From the NCBI GenBank assembly GCA_031180665.1, contig JAPSLP010000018.1, positions 34,915 to 98,914 of the forward strand: a stretch of DNA of 64,000 nt, written 5' to 3'. Positions 27,517-35,382 of the stretch are shown here, piece after piece (the stretch's first letter is position 1; each line of letters starts with the position of its first letter). Origin of the DNA: Cupriavidus sp. (GTDB lineage: Bacteria; Pseudomonadota; Gammaproteobacteria; Burkholderiales; Burkholderiaceae). The position numbers and the translations under genes are program-made. The notes beneath the pieces were generated by a model. The model searched no databases, was not told the DNA's origin, and saw nothing but the letters and a program-made list of their open reading frames with translations.

Positions 27517-28416
27517 TTATTGCTGCTCGCGGCGCGCCAGCGCCATTGCATAGAGCGCCGCGGTATCGGCCCCGGTGATCGCCGCGGCCAGCTTGGCGGC
27601 GCGCTTGGCCGGCAACTCCTCCAGCAGCAGCCCCAGTACCCGCTGCGCGTTCGCGTCCAGCGCCGCCTCGCCCTTGGCCGGTGCGCCCGCACCTTCGATC
27701 ACCAGGACGAACTCGCCCTTGGCCCGCGCCGGATCCGCGGCCAGCCAGGCCGGCGCGTCGGCGACCGCCATCGTCTCGGCCTGCTCGAACAGCTTGGTCA
27801 GTTCCCGGCCGATCAGCAGCCGGCGCGTCGGCGGCAACTGCTGCGCGAGCGCGGCGAGCGTGTCGGCAATGCGGTGCGGCGCTTCGTAGACGACCCAGGC
27901 GTGCTCGAGCGCCGCCAGCGCTGCGATCGCCTCGTTGCGCGCCTTGGCCTTGTTCGGCAGGAAGCCGGCGAAGGTGAAGCGGCCCGCGCCGGTATCGAGC
28001 ATCTCGCCGGCCACCGACAGCGCGGTCACCGCGGCGCTCGGGCCGGGCAACGGCACCACGCGATGTCCCGCGGCGCGCACCGCTTCCACCAGTCGCGCGC
28101 CCGGGTCGGAGATGCCCGGCGTGCCGGCGTCGGACACATAGGCGATGCGCTCGCCGGCGGCCAGCCGCTCGGCCACGCGCACGCCGGCCTCCCGCTCGTT
28201 GTGCTCGTGCACCGCCAGCAGCGGCCGCTGCAGCCCCAGGCGCGACAGCAACTGGCCGGTATTGCGGGTGTCCTCGCACGCGATGGCATCGGCAAGGCCC
28301 AGCAGATGCAGCGCCCGCAGCGTCAGGTCGGCGAGGTTGCCGATCGGCGTGGCGACGACGTACAGCGTGCCGGTGGGATAGGACTGGCCGATTGCCAGCG
28401 AAATCCAGTCAGTCAT
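27517..28416 (-). CDS. rsmI: 16S rRNA (cytidine(1402)-2'-O)-methyltransferase
   Basis: A 299-residue SAM enzyme of the tetrapyrrole methylase fold. Motifs are GTLYVVATPIGNLADLTLRAL, ACEDTRNTGQLL, YVSDAGTPGISDPGARLV, LPGPSAAVTAL, and VVYEAPHRIADTL. It methylates the ribose of C1402 in the decoding centre. The ATG at 28416 is chosen from the family N-terminus. It is divergent from yraN with only 18 bases between the two starts, so their promoters must overlap the opposite coding ends. Confidence 0.96.
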   Translation of the reverse strand: MTDWISLAIGQSYPTGTLYVVATPIGNLADLTLRALHLLGLADAIACEDTRNTGQLLSRLGLQRPLLAVHEHNEREAGVRVAERLAAGERIAYVSDAGTPGISDPGARLVEAVRAAGHRVVPLPGPSAAVTALSVAGEMLDTGAGRFTFAGFLPNKAKARNEAIAALAALEHAWVVYEAPHRIADTLAALAQQLPPTRRLLIGRELTKLFEQAETMAVADAPAWLAADPARAKGEFVLVIEGAGAPAKGEAALDANAQRVLGLLLEELPAKRAAKLAAAITGADTAALYAMALARREQQ

Positions 28417-28434
28417 GCTTGAGAACTTCCGTTG

Positions 28435-28830
28435 ATGCGCACATTCAAAACCACGGCAAGAGACGGGGCGAAGGACACGTCCAAAGCGCGCGGCGAACGC
28501 GCCGAGGCGCGGGCGCTGGCCTATCTGCAGGGCCAGGGCCTGGCGCTGGTGGTGCGCAATTATCGCTGCAAAGGCGGCGAGCTGGACCTGGTGATGCGCG
28601 GGCCCGACGGCACGCTGGTCTTCGTCGAGGTCCGTTCGCGCAGCAGCGACGCGTTCGGCGGCGCCTTGGCCAGCATCACGACGACCAAGCGCCAGCGCAT
28701 CCTGCAGGCCGCCAATCACTATCTGGCGACGCTGGACCACGCGCCGCGCTGCCGGCTCGATGTGGTGGCGATCGGACCGCGGCGGCTCGAATGGCTGCGC
28801 GACGCCTTCGGCGCGGGCGAGTCGGAATGA
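28435..28830 (+). CDS. yraN: YraN family (UPF0102) nuclease-fold protein
   Basis: A 131-residue protein with the Holliday-junction-resolvase-like fold of UPF0102: GERAEARALAYLQGQGLALVVRNYRCKGGELDLV, FVEVRSRSS, and TTKRQRILQAANHYL. The E..D..EVR residues make a PD-(D/E)xK-type site. Its cell role is not settled. The ATG at 28435 is preferred to a TTG just before. In E. coli yraN is followed by diaA and dolP; here the BON lipoprotein gene follows after a 172-base gap with no diaA. Confidence 0.93.
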   Translation: MRTFKTTARDGAKDTSKARGERAEARALAYLQGQGLALVVRNYRCKGGELDLVMRGPDGTLVFVEVRSRSSDAFGGALASITTTKRQRILQAANHYLATLDHAPRCRLDVVAIGPRRLEWLRDAFGAGESE

Positions 28831-29002
28831 CCGGGCGGTGCCATCGCCATCGAACGTACGCATTGCCCGGCGCCGCGGCCGCCGGGCTGTCCGTCATAAT
28901 GCGCGTTGCGGCGCATGGCCGGCCGGGATTGCCCCAAGCGCGGCGCTGCGGCCCTGCCGGCTGCCGATCCTCTTTCGCATTACCCGCTACAGCAAGGAAC
29001 GC

Positions 29003-29908
29003 ATGAAGACTTCGCTTTTTTCGCGCGACGCGCTCGCTGAACCGACGCCGGTCCGCGCCTCCGCCCAGGCCGCTCGCCGCGGCAGTCGGCTTGCCGCCGT
29101 TGCTCGCGCTACCGCCACCGCCACGCTGATGCTGACCGCCGCCACGCAGCTGAGCGGCTGCTTTCCAGTGATCGCCGGCGCCATGGGGGCCGGCGTGATG
29201 AGTGCCACCGACCGCCGGCCGACGTCGATCCAGGCGGTCGACCGCGGCCTGCAGCTCGAGATCGAGAACACGCTGGCGACGCGCTACAGCGGCGCGGCGC
29301 GCGTCAACGTCACGGTGTTCAACAAGAAGGTGCTGCTGACAGGCGAGGTGAAGGACACCAATCTGCGCCAGCAGATCGAGCAGTACGTGCGCGGGTTGCC
29401 GAACGCGCGCGAAGTCATCAACGAGCTGGAGGTGGTGTCGTCGCCGTCGTTCGCGGCGCAGAGCCAGGACGCCTTCGTGACCAGCAAGGTCAAGACCATG
29501 CTGATGACCGCCGAGGGGGTGCCGTCGAATTCCACCAAGGTCACCACCGAACGCGGCGTGGTCTATCTGATGGGCCTGGTGACCCGTCCCGAGGGCGATC
29601 GCGCCACCGAGACGGCGCGCAATGTCGGCGGCGTCAGCAAGGTGGTCAAGGTGTTCGACTACATCGACGAGACCGAACGCGCCCGCCTGGACGCGGCCGC
29701 ATCGTCGCAGAACGCGGCGCCGGGCGAACCCGTCGGCGGCACGCCGGCGCCGGTGCAGAGCACGCCCGCCACCGCGGCGCCAACCACCTCGGCCCCCGCC
29801 CCCGTCGGCACCGACCTGTCTTCGCCGGCGACAGTGCCGACCACAGCGCCGACCACAGCGCCGGTGCCCGGTCCGGTCGGACTGCCTCCGGGCCGCAACC
29901 TGCCCTGA
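29003..29908 (+). CDS. dolP: BON domain lipoprotein (DolP/YraP type)
   Basis: A 301-residue exported protein. A basic N-terminus and hydrophobic stretch lead to TQLSGC, a likely lipobox near residue 53. Two BON domains follow (GLQLEIENTLATRYSGAARVNVTVFNKKVLLTGEV and SKVKTMLMTAEGVPSNSTKVTTERGVVYLMGLV). The last 75 residues are a Pro/Thr/Ala-rich tail not seen in the short E. coli DolP. DolP holds outer-membrane lipid order and helps division-site amidase control. AAGGAAC before the ATG supports the start. Position after yraN matches the family context. A hairpin follows. Confidence 0.9.
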   Translation: MKTSLFSRDALAEPTPVRASAQAARRGSRLAAVARATATATLMLTAATQLSGCFPVIAGAMGAGVMSATDRRPTSIQAVDRGLQLEIENTLATRYSGAARVNVTVFNKKVLLTGEVKDTNLRQQIEQYVRGLPNAREVINELEVVSSPSFAAQSQDAFVTSKVKTMLMTAEGVPSNSTKVTTERGVVYLMGLVTRPEGDRATETARNVGGVSKVVKVFDYIDETERARLDAAASSQNAAPGEPVGGTPAPVQSTPATAAPTTSAPAPVGTDLSSPATVPTTAPTTAPVPGPVGLPPGRNLP

Positions 29909-30217
29909 ACTTTCCCGACTCCCGGGCGCGCCGGCCGTCCCACCCGGCGGGCCCGGCGCGCCTTCTTCGCCCTCTCCACCTTCCGGCTGCTCCCGCCCCA
30001 CCTGCGGCTGACCTACGCTTGTGTTGCGGCGGCCCAATGGCGTTCGCCGTCCGACCATCTGCAAAAACCGCAGTACGCCCGCGCGGGCCGATGTGATAGG
30101 GTTGCCCTGCCTTGCGCGTCACTCACGCGCCCCGGCCGGCCGCTCGTCGGGTCCGCCTCGTGCGGCCGATCGATGCGCCGAAGTGCCGAAGTGCCGATCC
30201 CAGCGAGGAGCGAGACC
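29909..30217. other. 309-base gap before the sulfide/thiosulfate locus
   Basis: Contains the hairpin at 29925-29962 and presumably the fccA promoter. No coding frame with a start and ribosome site is supported, and no SoxR-like CGCATATA box was seen. Confidence 0.5.
29925..29972 (+). terminator. Likely terminator after the BON lipoprotein gene
   Basis: GGCGCGCCGG (29925-29934) and CCGGCGCGCC (29953-29962) form a perfect 10-pair stem with an 18-base loop, followed by TTCTTCGCCC. The T tract is weak, so this is moderate evidence. Confidence 0.5.
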
Positions 30218-30547
30218 ATGAAGAACAACAATCCCCTGCGAACCGCCGCGGCTTGTCTGGCCGCCCTGGCGATGTTCGCCATCGCGCCGGCCAACGCCGC
30301 CGATCCCACGCCCGAGCAGGCGCGCAATTGGGCCGCGGCCTGCGCCAGCTGCCACGGCCCTTCCGGCCGCGCGCCCGCGGGCAGCCCGGTGCCCGGGCTG
30401 GCGGGCCGGCCGCAGTCCTACCTGATCGAACAGATGCAGGCGTTCAAGACGGGCAAGCGCGAGGCCACGGTGATGCACCAGATCGCCAAGGGCTATACCG
30501 ACGAGCAGATTGCCGCGATGGCGAAGTGGTTCGCCGCCGTCAAATAA
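30218..30547 (+). CDS. fccA: Cytochrome c subunit of flavocytochrome c sulfide dehydrogenase
   Basis: A 109-residue periplasmic cytochrome. The signal peptide ends at PANA near residue 28. A single heme site CASCHG is at about residue 42, with the axial methionine probably in MHQIAKGYTD or the nearby MQAF segment. It is a small class I monoheme protein, as in green sulfur bacteria, not the diheme subunit of purple bacteria. GAGGAG before the ATG at 30218 sets the start. The flavoprotein gene follows 16 bases on, so the pair is an operon. Confidence 0.88.
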   Translation: MKNNNPLRTAAACLAALAMFAIAPANAADPTPEQARNWAAACASCHGPSGRAPAGSPVPGLAGRPQSYLIEQMQAFKTGKREATVMHQIAKGYTDEQIAAMAKWFAAVK

Positions 30548-30563
30548 CAGAGGGGAGGCTGAC

Positions 30564-31844
30564 ATGCAACGACGCGAATTTCTGGGCGCGGCGGCGGCTG
30601 CCGCGGCCGTCGGCACGCTGCTCGGCGGCTGCGCCAGCGGCGGCACGGCGCGCGCCAGCGGCGGCAAGGTGGTGGTGGTCGGCGGTGGCTACGGCGGCGC
30701 GACCGCCGCACGCTATCTGCGCGAATGGAGCGACAACACGATCGACGTGACGCTGGTCGAGCCGAATCGGACTTTCATCTCGTGCCCGCTGTCGAACCTG
30801 GTGCTGGGCGGCAGCAAGCGGATCGAAGACCTGACCATCTCCTACGATGCGCTGAGCCGGCGCCACGGGGTCAAGGTGGTGCGCGACACCGTCGCCGCGA
30901 TCGACCCGTCGAAGCGCCAGGTACGTCTGGCCAGCGGCGGCACGCTGCCATACGACCGGCTGGTGCTGTCGCCGGGCATCGACTTCATGCCCGACGATGT
31001 GCCCGGCCTGAAGCGGCCCGGCGGCGACCAGATCCTGCATGCATGGAAGGCCGGCCCGCAGACCGTGGCGCTGCGCCGCCAGCTCGAAGCGATGCGCGAT
31101 GGCGGCACCTATGCGCTGACGGTGCCGGTCGCACCTTACCGCTGCCCGCCCGGACCGTATGAGCGCGCCTGCCAGGTGGCGCACTATTTCAGCCAGGCCA
31201 AGCCGCGCAGCAAGGTGCTGATCCTCGATGCCAATCCCGACGTGACATCGAAGGCGGCGCTGTTCAAGCAGGTGTGGGCCAGCAAGTACAAGGGCATCGT
31301 CGAATACCGGCCGCAATATCGGACCGTCGATATCGACCCCGCCACCCGCACACTGAAGTTCGAGGTCCAGGACGACGAGCGGGTCGACGTCGCCAACGTG
31401 GTGCCGGCCCAGCGCGCCGGCGCGATTGCCGTGAACACTGGCCTGGCCACCGCCAATGGCCGCTGGTGCGAGGTCGACTTCCTGACTTTCGAATCGAAGG
31501 CCGTGCCCAACATCCACGTGATCGGCGATGCCATCCAGATCGCGCCGCTGATGCCCAAGTCCGGCCACATGGCGAACCAGCACGGCAAGATCGCGGCGGC
31601 GGCGATCGTCGCGCTGCTCTCGGGCCGGCAGCCCAACCCCGAGCCGCTGTACAACAACACCTGCTACAGCTTCACCTCCGATCGCGAGGTGATCCACGTC
31701 GCCAGCGTGCATCGCTACGACCCGCAGAAAAAGACCATGGTGACGGTGCCCGACTCCGGCGGCGTGTCGACGGCGCCCAATACGCTGGAAGGGACCTACG
31801 CCTTCGCCTGGGCCAATGCGATCTGGGCGGACGCGCTCGGCTAG
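30564..31844 (+). CDS. fccB: Flavocytochrome c sulfide dehydrogenase, flavoprotein subunit (FccB/SoxF)
   Basis: A 426-residue FAD protein exported by the Tat path: MQRREFLGAA starts a twin-arginine signal. The FAD motif VVVGGGYGGATAARYL is at residues ~36-52; the conserved cysteine of SCPLSN is C74, and YRCPPGPYERAC has C194 and C203, which mark the FccB family redox region. The C-terminal Fcc domain follows. The enzyme oxidises sulfide to sulfur or polysulfide and passes electrons to the FccA heme. GAGGGGAGG precedes the ATG. It lies just before the sox genes, matching soxF in other thiosulfate oxidisers. Confidence 0.94.
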   Translation: MQRREFLGAAAAAAAVGTLLGGCASGGTARASGGKVVVVGGGYGGATAARYLREWSDNTIDVTLVEPNRTFISCPLSNLVLGGSKRIEDLTISYDALSRRHGVKVVRDTVAAIDPSKRQVRLASGGTLPYDRLVLSPGIDFMPDDVPGLKRPGGDQILHAWKAGPQTVALRRQLEAMRDGGTYALTVPVAPYRCPPGPYERACQVAHYFSQAKPRSKVLILDANPDVTSKAALFKQVWASKYKGIVEYRPQYRTVDIDPATRTLKFEVQDDERVDVANVVPAQRAGAIAVNTGLATANGRWCEVDFLTFESKAVPNIHVIGDAIQIAPLMPKSGHMANQHGKIAAAAIVALLSGRQPNPEPLYNNTCYSFTSDREVIHVASVHRYDPQKKTMVTVPDSGGVSTAPNTLEGTYAFAWANAIWADALG

Positions 31845-31891
31845 GCGATAGCGCGATCGCCCGCTGGCGCGCCGACGCGCTGACGCCGCCG

Positions 31892-33298
31892 TCAAGCGAC
31901 TGCAAAGGTCCTGGCGGCCGCGTCGGCGAACTGCGGCCCCTCCGCCGGATCGGCATGAAGCTCTTCTCTTGCACCAAACTGGTTGGTCCATGCCCGGTGC
32001 CAACTGCCGATGAAGGGCGAAATACCGAAATACTGGGCGATGTAGGCCTTGTTGGGATGGGTGCGCACCAGCGTCTGCAACAGTTCGATGCCGATGCCCG
32101 GGGCCATCATGGCATCCCGCGCCGTCCGGTCGATGGCGGCCGAGATGACGGGGTCGCCCCAGATCGACTGCAACGCACTGCGTGACAGGATCGTGCCCGG
32201 TGGCGTCGGTTCGCCATTGAGCGCGCCCGTCAGGAACGCCGCCACTTTGCGTGCGGTTTCCATGCCGATGCGTTGGCCGCCGCCGGGGCCCACATGCAGC
32301 GAGTCGATGATGGACTGCTGTATCCGAGCCCTTGTAGGCGCGTCCGACAGAACAAAATCCAGCGCGCAGTGATAGGGTGCCAGGCCCCACCTGGCGTGAT
32401 CGTTCGCCAGGGTGGCAGCGTCCTCGCTCGTCGCCACGGTCTCGCGCAGCGCTATCCACAGCTGCGGAACGCGATTGCGGCCTGCGCGGTCCATGGCGAA
32501 GGAAGCATGCTCGCCGTGGACGATGTAGGGCAACACCAGGTTGCGGGCGTCCTGGAACGACATGCCGCGAATTTCATTGGCCAGTGTGTCGGCGATGTTC
32601 TGGACGATCGCGTCGTCGTCGAGCATGCGTCTGAGGCCGGCCAGGGCGCTTCGCTGGTGCGTCGTATCACCGGTTTCGGCCAGACGATAGATATGCCTGC
32701 TGGCGGTGCACAATGACACGAGCCGCCGAATGGTGCCGATGTCGCGCCACGCTGCTTCGGCGACGATCGGCACAGACATCGACTTCACGATATCGATCAG
32801 CTCCGCGTGGTTGTTCTTTGGCCCCGCCGCCCGGACGCGGTCCAATGCCGCGGATGGATCTCTCATGATGTACATGGTGCCGGCCATGAACGCGATGTCC
32901 TCGGCTGGCTTGGCGTGACTGTCGCGCCGGAGCGCGTTTACCACCCTTTCGAAGGCGTCGTCCACGATCCGGAAGGTGCACGCCTGCGCCACGCTCATCC
33001 GTTTCTGGCCGTCCAGACCGATGCCACGAAAGACCTTGTCGAACAATTTCCTGCACAGGCCGCGCTGTCGTTGCACCTCTTCGTCCAGTTCTGCGATGGC
33101 CTGCGTAGGCCCGTGGGGCAACGGTGAGGGCAGATAGCGGAGATGGCCCGAATAAGGGCCGATCTGCACGGATCCACTTGTCGCGAAGTACGACTTCGCC
33201 GCGCCCCCGCCAAAGCCTATCCGGATATGCCAGGCCGTGTCCTGGGCCGCCATCAGCAATTCATTCCCGGGACGGATGGCAGGGAAGATCGAGTTCAT
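31892..33298 (-). CDS. Unrecognised 468-residue protein inside the sox locus
   Basis: No family is recognised. The protein has no signal peptide and no membrane helix, is mostly helical by eye, and starts MNSIFPAIRPGNELLMAAQD. Its C-terminal half repeats short helix-loop units (ALAGLRRMLDDDAIVQNIADTL, DAPTRARIQQSIIDSL, then RTHPNKAYIAQYFGISPFIGSW). AAGGAG lies 10 bases before the ATG at 33298; longer frames upstream run over soxR. It is on the strand opposite to all sox genes, between fccB and soxR, and is less GC-rich than they are, so it looks like an insertion. A role in sulfur oxidation is not suggested by its sequence. Confidence 0.8.
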   Translation of the reverse strand: MNSIFPAIRPGNELLMAAQDTAWHIRIGFGGGAAKSYFATSGSVQIGPYSGHLRYLPSPLPHGPTQAIAELDEEVQRQRGLCRKLFDKVFRGIGLDGQKRMSVAQACTFRIVDDAFERVVNALRRDSHAKPAEDIAFMAGTMYIMRDPSAALDRVRAAGPKNNHAELIDIVKSMSVPIVAEAAWRDIGTIRRLVSLCTASRHIYRLAETGDTTHQRSALAGLRRMLDDDAIVQNIADTLANEIRGMSFQDARNLVLPYIVHGEHASFAMDRAGRNRVPQLWIALRETVATSEDAATLANDHARWGLAPYHCALDFVLSDAPTRARIQQSIIDSLHVGPGGGQRIGMETARKVAAFLTGALNGEPTPPGTILSRSALQSIWGDPVISAAIDRTARDAMMAPGIGIELLQTLVRTHPNKAYIAQYFGISPFIGSWHRAWTNQFGAREELHADPAEGPQFADAAARTFAVA

Positions 33299-33457
33299 GG
33301 TTGGCTGCTCCTTCATCAAGATGGAGGAGGCAATGTAGTTGCCCATGCCACGCCTTTGATCGTCTAACGACGCAAGTTTTAACAACGCTACGGTCAGCAG
33401 TTCAGCGATGGGGGCTCCCATTCCTCGGCCCCTTGCCTTCCGAACGGGGGTAAACGA

Positions 33458-33487
33458 TATATTCGTCCACACGCATATACGCATATA
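33458..33487. promoter_or_regulatory. Candidate SoxR (ArsR-type) operator
   Basis: TATATTCG (33458-33465), 6 bases, CGCATATA (33472-33479) form a dyad matching in 7 of 8 positions, and a second exact CGCATATA abuts at 33480-33487. It lies right in front of soxR, the place expected for autoregulation by an ArsR-type repressor, and is AT-rich in a GC-rich setting. Confidence 0.65.
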
Positions 33488-33496
33488 GTGAACCGC

Positions 33497-33895
33497 ATGA
33501 ACGAACTGGACCGCGTCTTCGAACAGGTGTCGCACTACTTTGCGCTGCTCGCCGAGCCGACGCGGCTGAAGATCCTGCACGCGCTGTGCGACGGCGAGAA
33601 GCCGGTCGGCGCCGTGGTCGAGACGGTCGGCTCCTCGCAGGCCAATGTGTCGCGGCATCTGAACGCGATGTTCCGCTCCGGCGTGCTGGCGCGGCGCAAG
33701 GAGGCAAACCTGGTGTACTACACGATCGCCGACCAGGGCGTGGTCGAGTTGTGCCGGACGGTGTGCGTGCAGGTTGCCGCGCGGATCGAGGACGACGCGC
33801 AGCAGGTCGCGATGGTGGATCGCTTCATGCCCACCGAGCCGAAGCGGCGCAGCGCGGCGCCGCGCAAGACCGGTGGAGCCGGCGCGGCGCGCTGA
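33497..33895 (+). CDS. soxR: ArsR family transcriptional regulator SoxR
   Basis: A 132-residue winged-helix repressor: VSHYFALLAEPTRLKILHALCDGEKPVGAVVETVGSSQANVSRHLNAMFRSGVLARRKEANLVYYTI. Cysteines at about residue 30 and in ELCRTVCVQV are well placed for the persulfide switch known from the sulfur-sensing SoxR group, by family knowledge. The start may be the GTG at 33488 or the ATG at 33497; neither has a good ribosome site. It precedes soxC by 110 bases on the same strand and carries an AT-rich dyad upstream. It is unrelated to the redox regulator SoxR of E. coli. Confidence 0.9.
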   Translation: MNELDRVFEQVSHYFALLAEPTRLKILHALCDGEKPVGAVVETVGSSQANVSRHLNAMFRSGVLARRKEANLVYYTIADQGVVELCRTVCVQVAARIEDDAQQVAMVDRFMPTEPKRRSAAPRKTGGAGAAR

Positions 33896-34005
33896 CAGCA
33901 GGACGAAGCGCGCAGCGGTCGCCACCGGCGCGCGCGGACCAATACGAACAGGCATGCCGACCGCGCCCGCAAGGGAGCGCGGCGAGCGGCCGGAGGAGAC
34001 CGAAC

Positions 34006-35382
34006 GTGCCGGACCGTAGTCGCCCGGGTCGCATCGTGCCCGCGCCGGAACACTTCGTCAGCGCCGACCTGCGGCAGGAGATCGGGCGCCACGGCATCGA
34101 CAGCCGCCGGCGCGATCTGCTGCGCGGCAGTTTTCTGGCGGCGGCGGGCGCCACGGCCGCAGCGGTGGGCCTGGGCAAGCCGGCGCGCGCCGCGAGCGGC
34201 AATGCCGCGGTTGCCCCCGACGGCGATCCCGCCATCGTCAAGCCCCAACCCTGGGCCACCTCGCTCGGCCAACCGGTTGCCGCGCGTCCCTACGGCCAGC
34301 CCTCCAGCCATGAAACCGCCCTGGTGCGGCGCGAATCGCCGGGTTTGACCCGCGTCTCGGCGGCCTCGGTCAGCTTCGCGCCGCTGCAGGGCCTGTTCGG
34401 CATCATCACGCCAAACGGCCTGCATTTCGAGCGCCATCACCAGGGCTGGCACGACATCGACCCCACCCGCCATCGGCTGATGATCAACGGCCTGGTCAAG
34501 GCCCCGCGCGTCTATACGATGGACGAGCTGATGCGGCTGCCGTCGGTGTCGCGCATGCACTTCATCGAATGCGGCGCCAATACCGGCATGGAATGGGGCA
34601 ATGTCGCGGTGCCGACGGTGCAGTACACCCACGGCATGCTGTCGTGCTGCGAATTCACCGGCGTGCCGCTGCGCGTGCTGCTCGACGATGCCGGCGCGGA
34701 TCAGCGCCGCGGTCGCTTCCTGCTGGCCGAAGGCGGCGACGGCTCGTCGATGACGCGCACGATCCCGATGGAGCTGGCCGACGAGATCATCGTCGCCTGG
34801 GGCATGAACGGCGAGATGCTGCGGCCGGAGAACGGCTACCCGCTGCGGCTGGTGGTACCGGGCGTGCAGGGCGTGTCGTGGGTCAAATGGCTGCGCCGGC
34901 TCGAGCTGGGCGACCGGCCGTGGAACACCAAGGACGAGACCCTGCACTACGTCGACATGATGCCGGACGGCATGCTGCGGCAGTACACCTCGATCCAGGA
35001 ATGCAAGTCCGTGATCACCACGCCGTCGGGCGGCCAGCGCCTGACCGGCAAGGGCTTCTACAACGTCAGCGGGCTGGCGTGGTCGGGCCGCGGCAAGGTG
35101 CGCCGCGTCGATGTGTCGGTCGACGGCGGGCGCAACTGGCGCACCGCGCGGCTGGAAACGCCGGTGCTGTCCAAATGCCTGACCCGCTTCAATCTGGACT
35201 GGGTCTGGGACGGCTCGCCGGCGATCCTGCAGAGCCGCGCGATCGACGAGACCGGCTACGTGCAGCCGACCATCGCACAACTGCGCGCGGTGCGCGGCAC
35301 GCGTTCGATCTACCACAACAACGCGATCCAGAGCTGGCTGGTCGCGGCCAGCGGCGAGGTGTCCAATGTCCAGGTGCGATAG
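34006..35382 (+). CDS. soxC: Sulfane dehydrogenase subunit SoxC (molybdenum cofactor)
   Basis: A 458-residue periplasmic enzyme of the sulfite oxidase family. A twin-arginine signal (SRRRDLLRG at residues 33-41, then a hydrophobic run to KPARAAS) follows an N-terminal extension usual in SoxC. The molybdenum cysteine is C189 in MHFIECGANTGMEWG; the dimerisation domain holds VRRVDVSVDGGRNW. With SoxD it removes six electrons from the sulfane sulfur on SoxY. The GTG at 34006 is the start, since GGAGGAG stands 7 bases upstream. Its 3' end overlaps soxD by 17 bases, implying translational coupling. Confidence 0.96.
   Translation: MPDRSRPGRIVPAPEHFVSADLRQEIGRHGIDSRRRDLLRGSFLAAAGATAAAVGLGKPARAASGNAAVAPDGDPAIVKPQPWATSLGQPVAARPYGQPSSHETALVRRESPGLTRVSAASVSFAPLQGLFGIITPNGLHFERHHQGWHDIDPTRHRLMINGLVKAPRVYTMDELMRLPSVSRMHFIECGANTGMEWGNVAVPTVQYTHGMLSCCEFTGVPLRVLLDDAGADQRRGRFLLAEGGDGSSMTRTIPMELADEIIVAWGMNGEMLRPENGYPLRLVVPGVQGVSWVKWLRRLELGDRPWNTKDETLHYVDMMPDGMLRQYTSIQECKSVITTPSGGQRLTGKGFYNVSGLAWSGRGKVRRVDVSVDGGRNWRTARLETPVLSKCLTRFNLDWVWDGSPAILQSRAIDETGYVQPTIAQLRAVRGTRSIYHNNAIQSWLVAASGEVSNVQVR

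Noticed and set aside
33497..33895. Redox-sensing MerR-type SoxR
   Set aside because: The sequence is ArsR-type and lies in a thiosulfate oxidation locus; the shared name is historical.
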